Of a stretch of DNA of 64,000 nt, positions 38,901-44,900 are shown piece by piece. The first letter of the stretch is position 1, and each line of letters opens with the position of its first letter. Made by a program: the position numbers and the translations under genes. Under the pieces are notes generated by a model. That model was not told where the DNA came from, did not search any database, and worked only from the letters and a program-made list of their open reading frames with translations. Source of the DNA: Pseudeuparius sepicola (Eukaryota; Arthropoda; Insecta; Coleoptera; Anthribidae); contig OY987299.1 of assembly GCA_963920635.1 (NCBI GenBank), forward strand, positions 119,537,373 to 119,601,372. Reading direction: 5' to 3'.

Positions 38901-41900
38901 AATAAAGTTATCATTTTTGTTTTTAAAGGGGTCCTGAGGGTATACTTAGTTTTCGCACAAGAAATTTTTTCAACGGCGAATTCGTGACTCTAGTCATTAA
39001 AAACGTACTTGCTAAAATCGGCCAGGATCCGATAATGAAGTTATATTTTTTTTAAAGGGGTGCTGGGGGTAGTTTCCGACCAACAACTTTTTTAAAGTAG
39101 GTACAGATTTGGGCATTATCTGGCATCATTAGGAACGTCCTTGCTAAAAACGGTGGGAATCGTACCATGAAAGTTATCTTTTTTCTTTAAGGGGTAGTGG
39201 GGGTAGTTTTCGCACAACAAATTTTTTCGACCACGAATTCGCGCATCTAGAATCATTAGGAACGTTCCTTGCTAAAATTGGCGAGGATCCGACAATGAAG
39301 TTATCATTTTTGTTCTTAAAGGGGTGCTGGAGGGTAGTTTTCGCACAAGAAATTTTTTTCAACCACGATTTAGTGCATCTGGAATCATTACGAACGTCCT
39401 TTCTAAAATCGGCGAGGATCCGACAATAAAGTGATCATTTTTTTTCCTAAAAGGGCGGTGCTGGGGATAGTTTTGCCCAACAATTTTTTTAAAGCACGAA
39501 TTTGAACATCTGGAATCATTAGCTAAAAATCGTACCATGAAAGTTGTCATATTTTTTTCTTTAAGGGGTAGTGGAGGTAGTTTTCGCCCAACAATTTTCT
39601 TCAACCACGAATTCGTGCATTTGGAATGATTAGGAACGTCCTTGCGGGGATCATGATATCAAATGAATATTTCAATTTCAACAAGTATTCAGTTAAGTCC
39701 CAAAATTAAATAGTAAAACCGATAAATTTGGCATCATTGACATCCTGTACATATTTTCTACATTGTAGAACAAATATTTACCGTATACTGAGTGTATAGG
39801 TAATTAGTAAATAAAATAGGCAGGAATAAAATATATCATTTGTAACATCTTGGTATATTTTAATTAGATAATGATTAGCTCTGAAGCACTCTGTATAACT
39901 TAGTATACGTCATACGACTTCTGCAAAGACGAAGCAAATAATAAATCCCACTATTATTTCTTATAGTTCAAGGCCTCTGACCATCTGCCGGGAAATAGAT
40001 TTTGATGACCGAAGGCGGTCGCCAGCATAGACAGCGTTTATGAAACCTTTATTCCTAAACCACCGGCAACACGGTTAGGCTCTTCAGCTGACTGCTGGCG
40101 CCTCTAGCGGTGACTTTTAGCGGAGGGCATTTTACGGTTTTAAAAATCGAACGATTCTGCATCCGAGCGCTATCTGTTAGGCCAAGGCAAAACCAAGTTT
40201 CGGTGTGCTATACATATTTTACGAGCCCGATGCTACTGGCACTTCTGTCCGCGTAGCGTATATTTTCTGTAGGCACTTCTATAATACAAAATACTTTTGT
40301 TGGGGTGTTCAGACAGACTTCAGATTATTAGATTATTATATTTATATTATTATTGTATTATTAGCATTAAGTTCAACATTAAAAAAAATATATTTTCAGG
40401 ATTATAATGATCATAGAGAAAGTAAGAAAGACAGGGCTTGGCGGTTATATAACAAGTATATCAAAAGGTTGCCATCTTTACCATTTACACACAAAATAAA
40501 ATTTTTTCTGAAAAATCAATGAAACATGAGTTTCGCAAGATGTAGATTATTATACCTATAAGTATCCGTGGATTTTTTCTTAGTTTTACACTACATGTGT
40601 CTATCGATGGAGAGCCACTCAGAAATAATGACAAATATGCATTTTTCGGAGAACTTTATTTGAAAATAAAAAGTAGTTTATGGTACAAAGACGAAAAACT
40701 ACTTTTCATCCATGCCTTACAATATTATATTTTTTGTTCAAATGTGCTTAGATATACAGAGTGTTTCCTAACCTCTCTGACAAAAACAAAAGAGGTGAAT
40801 TTTTGCTTAATTTTATGACGAAAATGTGATATAAAATATTTTCGACTGTTGCTTCATTTTCGAAGCATTTTCGAAAAAATAAAATTTTATGCGTTTTCTT
40901 TTTATTATTAATTAGTGGCAAACGATATTCCAGTGATATTTGGTACAAATAATAAGGGGTTTGAGTACTTATTTAATTTGTGTCCATTTTAAACTTTTCA
41001 GTTAGTTCATTGGCAGAGATCCGGGTAACGAATACCATAATTTCGCAAAAATAAATAATACAGGCCTGTTAAGCATTGAATATTTTTATCTTATCTAACA
41101 TAAAAATTAATTTTAAGCAAATTAAAAATAAAAATATAAACGTCTTGCCTCTAAACCGTACATAAAATAAATTTGAGCCATTTCTTGATTGGTAAACTCG
41201 CCATTATGAAAGGTCTAAGTAAATTGTACAAATTAATAAATTGGAAAACAATTCAAAAGTACCTATATTTGAAAAATGTCAGACAGGACACGTCACGAAG
41301 AAAACAAGTGTGGTTGCCATGGAACGAAGCTTTACTCATTTCATTCATCATTTGAAAATATTTTCAGTTGGCTCAACTCGGCATAAATAATATTATTGAT
41401 ACATGATGGAGAAGTACTTTTGTGAGATAACTGTCTTAAGCCTGGTTCATGCAGCAACTTTATCTTTTACTTTTACCTTATCTTTAAGAAATATTAAATG
41501 TCATTGGTCAGTTCAAATCAAGGGACAACTGTGCCATTGCTTATTTCTTAAAAATAAAGTAAAATCAAAAGATAAAGTTGCTACATGAACCAGGCATTAT
41601 TTAACCTAATGTGTCAACAAAAAAGAGGATTTGATTGACATCCCATCTACTTCCTCACATGAGATAATAGGTCTCACATCGGCAACTAAAAATAAAGACA
41701 CTGGCGTTGATAGCAGAGACAGAGTTCACAGCTGCTATTATTGCCACCAGTTAATCAAGCAAGTGGCAAGCCACCTCGAAAGAATATACAGCGAGCATTT
41801 TAGCACTTCCAAAAGGTTCTAAACAAAGGCACGAAGCATTATCTTAAGAGCACGGGACTGCTATTATAAATTATAAAGTGTCGTCCAGAAAAAATGGTGA

Positions 41901-44900
41901 TTTGATTCTAGTTTGACCGCAATCAGCGGCGGAACTTAAAAGGCTCAATTATAGCGACTACATCCCATGCCCTGATTGTCTGGGTTTTATGATGAGGATT
42001 ATCCTCTAGCACCACCTTAGAAACATTCGCCAAGCTAGAAACAACAATAAAATTTCACACGCCAGAAGAAATCCCATATCGGAAAGTATTGCCCTACTAG
42101 CGCACGAGTTTAAAGAAGATTTAATGCGTAAGTTTACAGAAAATGTTATGTATAAGATGAAGGAGAAATAACTATCGTTGATTTGGACTCCGGAACTCAT
42201 TATTATTGAAACAAAATTGAGGAAATATATAGCTACTGTCACTCAAATTTTTAATTCGCCTGAACTCGAAAGTGACTGGCTTAAACAATATATTATAGTA
42301 CATGATATACAAGTTAAACGAGATTTCATGTAGGAATCCTGTATAGAGTTGATGAGTCAACAGATTGTTGCTTGCTATTGTGAATCAGATCAACCTCAAG
42401 TGAGGGCTATGGGAGAAATCAATAATCCTAATGCCAAAGGAAAGTTGTCAACAAGATCTTGTAAGGATATCAAGTATTGTATTTACAATTATTGTATAAA
42501 ATGTTATAGAAAAACCTTGATAGACTAGCATGATATAATAATAAAGAAGGTATGATATTGCGCATTGTGGGCGGAGTCATGCGACGTCACGCGGAGCGGT
42601 TTCAGTGGCAGTCACAAAATATATAGGTTAGGTTAGGTTAGGGGTGTCAGTGTCAGTTTGTCGCGACGTTAATTTGCATAATTTAAATAATTATTTGCAT
42701 TTTAAAATGCGTTGTGCTGTAGCAAGCTGTAATGCAGACAATGAAGCAAAGACATTTACGGGATAGTTCATGTTTTTCCGTTTCCCAAAGGATGAAAGTG
42801 GACGATTGCTTGTAAACGAAAGGACAAATTTAATGTGAATACCGCTAGTTTGCTCACATTTTAGTGAGGAAAGCTATGAGAGGAATTTAAAATATGAATT
42901 GCCAGGGTATTCAGCAAAAAATCACTGGCTTGTGAAGCCATCAGATTCCATACCGATACTTAATTTGCCAAATCAAAAGTTAACAGTGAAATATATGATA
43001 AGGCGAGAAGTGAACGAATAAATAAAAGAAATCCCTCAAAAATTGTGGATGGAATTCCTCAAGACAGGTTCGTTGAACATCTTAAGTTGTTTAATTTGTT
43101 TTAATACCCCAAAACTGCAGCCATTGCCCATTGCCCGTTAAGCAGTGAATGCCTTGCTGATTTGACTTCTAAAGGAAAAGAAATGGATAGAGCTGTCAGA
43201 AATGAGTTAGCTGAAGAAATCGATTCTTTAGTTTATGATGGTTTAGAATATTTAGCGGGCTTTGTATGCTGCAAATTACAAACCACTGAATCTATGGCAT
43301 CAACAAATCAGGAGAACTTCACCTGGGTTGATCATGTGTCTGAGGGGGATTTGGCCAAGCCATCACAAGAAATGATGAAAAACATAGAGGAACTAGAAAA
43401 AATATTTAATGTGTAAATTCGGGTGAACTGTTTATTTGTAAAGGATATTTTACTGTTTATTTGTAAAGGATATTATTTAACATTTGCTAGAACAACATCA
43501 AAGATAAACTGTAGTAAGCAGATTAAAAAACTTTTTTTAGGTCAAGAATGTACTTTAGAATGAAAAATTTAAATAAAAATTTGGGAGAAATGACCTTGTA
43601 TAGAAAAAGGAACATGTTAAAAACTGTTTCGTAACAGTTTGTCTTTAGATTTTTATAGGATTTTCTTAAATGTTCAAAATAAGTTTTGAGGGATTCCCAG
43701 TCTGGACCTCTTGGTTAAAAAAGTGTAACAAAACTTAATAAATATATATTTTTCCAAATTTTGCATTTTATTACAGTTTGCTTTTATGTAGATATGCATT
43801 CTATGTTAACAATCTAACAAGTGATACCTAGCTTAAGCTTAGAGCTTAATGATGGCGAACAAAATTGGTGGACTAAGTAAACCATCCCAGCAAATGATGA
43901 GCCACATGGAAGAATTGGAGGCAATTTTTAATTCCATTTCCCGATAGTTTCTTGATTAGCAAAGGTTACATAAGCAATTTATATAATACTTCTTTAAGGA
44001 TAAATTGTTCAGCAGAAATAAAAAAATATTTTTTAAGTCGAGGATGTATTTTTGAATAAAAAAGTTGAACAAAGCTTTACAAGATAAGGATATAACTAGA
44101 AAACGGAAAAGGTTAAAAATTACATCATAATTTTAAGTAATAAAATATGTATTAAATTTTTTAAAATAAAGGCGTTTTGAAATTTTGCTATATTTTATAT
44201 AATTTTACATTGTTGCCTTAAAAATTGACTTTATTTTTTTTTAATTTCTGTTTTATTTATTTTTTCAATAATTACAAACTATATCATCGGTATTTATTTT
44301 TTACTTATGGCGACTGCTATTATTCTAGTATTCTCTTGCAATCCTGGGAAATTTTCGTTGTTATCGATCATTTTTATTTCCTTTATAAGAAGAAATAAAC
44401 TTTGAGTTATTTACCTGCACTAAGGAAGTCCTTACAGTTGATGCATTATCTTTGTTTTAAAAAATACAAATGCTTACCCTACTGAGAATTTTCTTAGCTT
44501 GATTATCATGTTATTTTTAAATTAATCGTATGTTCTAAATCATGCTACCTGATGCGCAGAGCGGGACGAAATTGTGACACCGATCTATCATACCTTCTTT
44601 TCATTGTATCATGATAGACTAGCTATTAAAACTTCTGTCTTTTTTTTAAATGGAAACCCAAGTAATTTCCGTTATTTTTCTAAATAACCATATCGAATAT
44701 ATCGTTGGAAAGCTCTAAAAATGCCTGATTTTTTTGAGCTATGGTTCCCATTAAAAAAACTACAAGTTTATATCATATCTCGAAAATGACAGCTGTTACG
44801 GAAAGTAGGACATGATAACCGCATTGGGGACACAAATCCCTCCAACTCTGGTACGAAGCTAGACGGAGTAGAATAAGTCGCCAAAATTTCGTTTTTTCAA

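Larger units (their letters stand above)
34382..40279. mobile_element. 5.9-kb segment bounded by inverted 36-bp ends
   Basis: ccacagaaaatatacgctac, then gcggacagaagttcca, at 34388-34424 pairs with the inverse at 40238-40273 (about 34 of 36 positions). Inside lie the minisatellite (34730-39650), a hAT element and nested foldbacks. It begins ~15 bp after the donor of gene A exon 11. No transposase gene found inside and no clear target-site duplication, so identity as one element is an inference. Confidence 0.4.
42529..44613 (+). mobile_element. P-element-like (THAP) transposon, deleted copy (2085 bp)
   Basis: Terminal inverted repeats of ~28 bp begin CATGATA and include AAGAAGGTATGATA. Both flanks have ATAGACTAG (42520-42528 and 44614-44622), compatible with the ~8-bp duplication of P elements. 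Inside, 42707-43020 encodes a THAP domain with stops (RCAVASC ... FFRFPKDE ... VCSHFSEESYERNL). 43162-43416 encodes the transposase tail (GLEYLAGFVCCKL). Most of the catalytic middle is missing. The tail sequence is present twice. Confidence 0.8.

Noticed and set aside
37576..39604. Multiple ORFs with repeated proline/lysine peptides (KLPPPP.., KTTPSHPRKF..)
   Set aside because: All lie in the head-to-head minisatellite and repeat with its period; no splice or start support.
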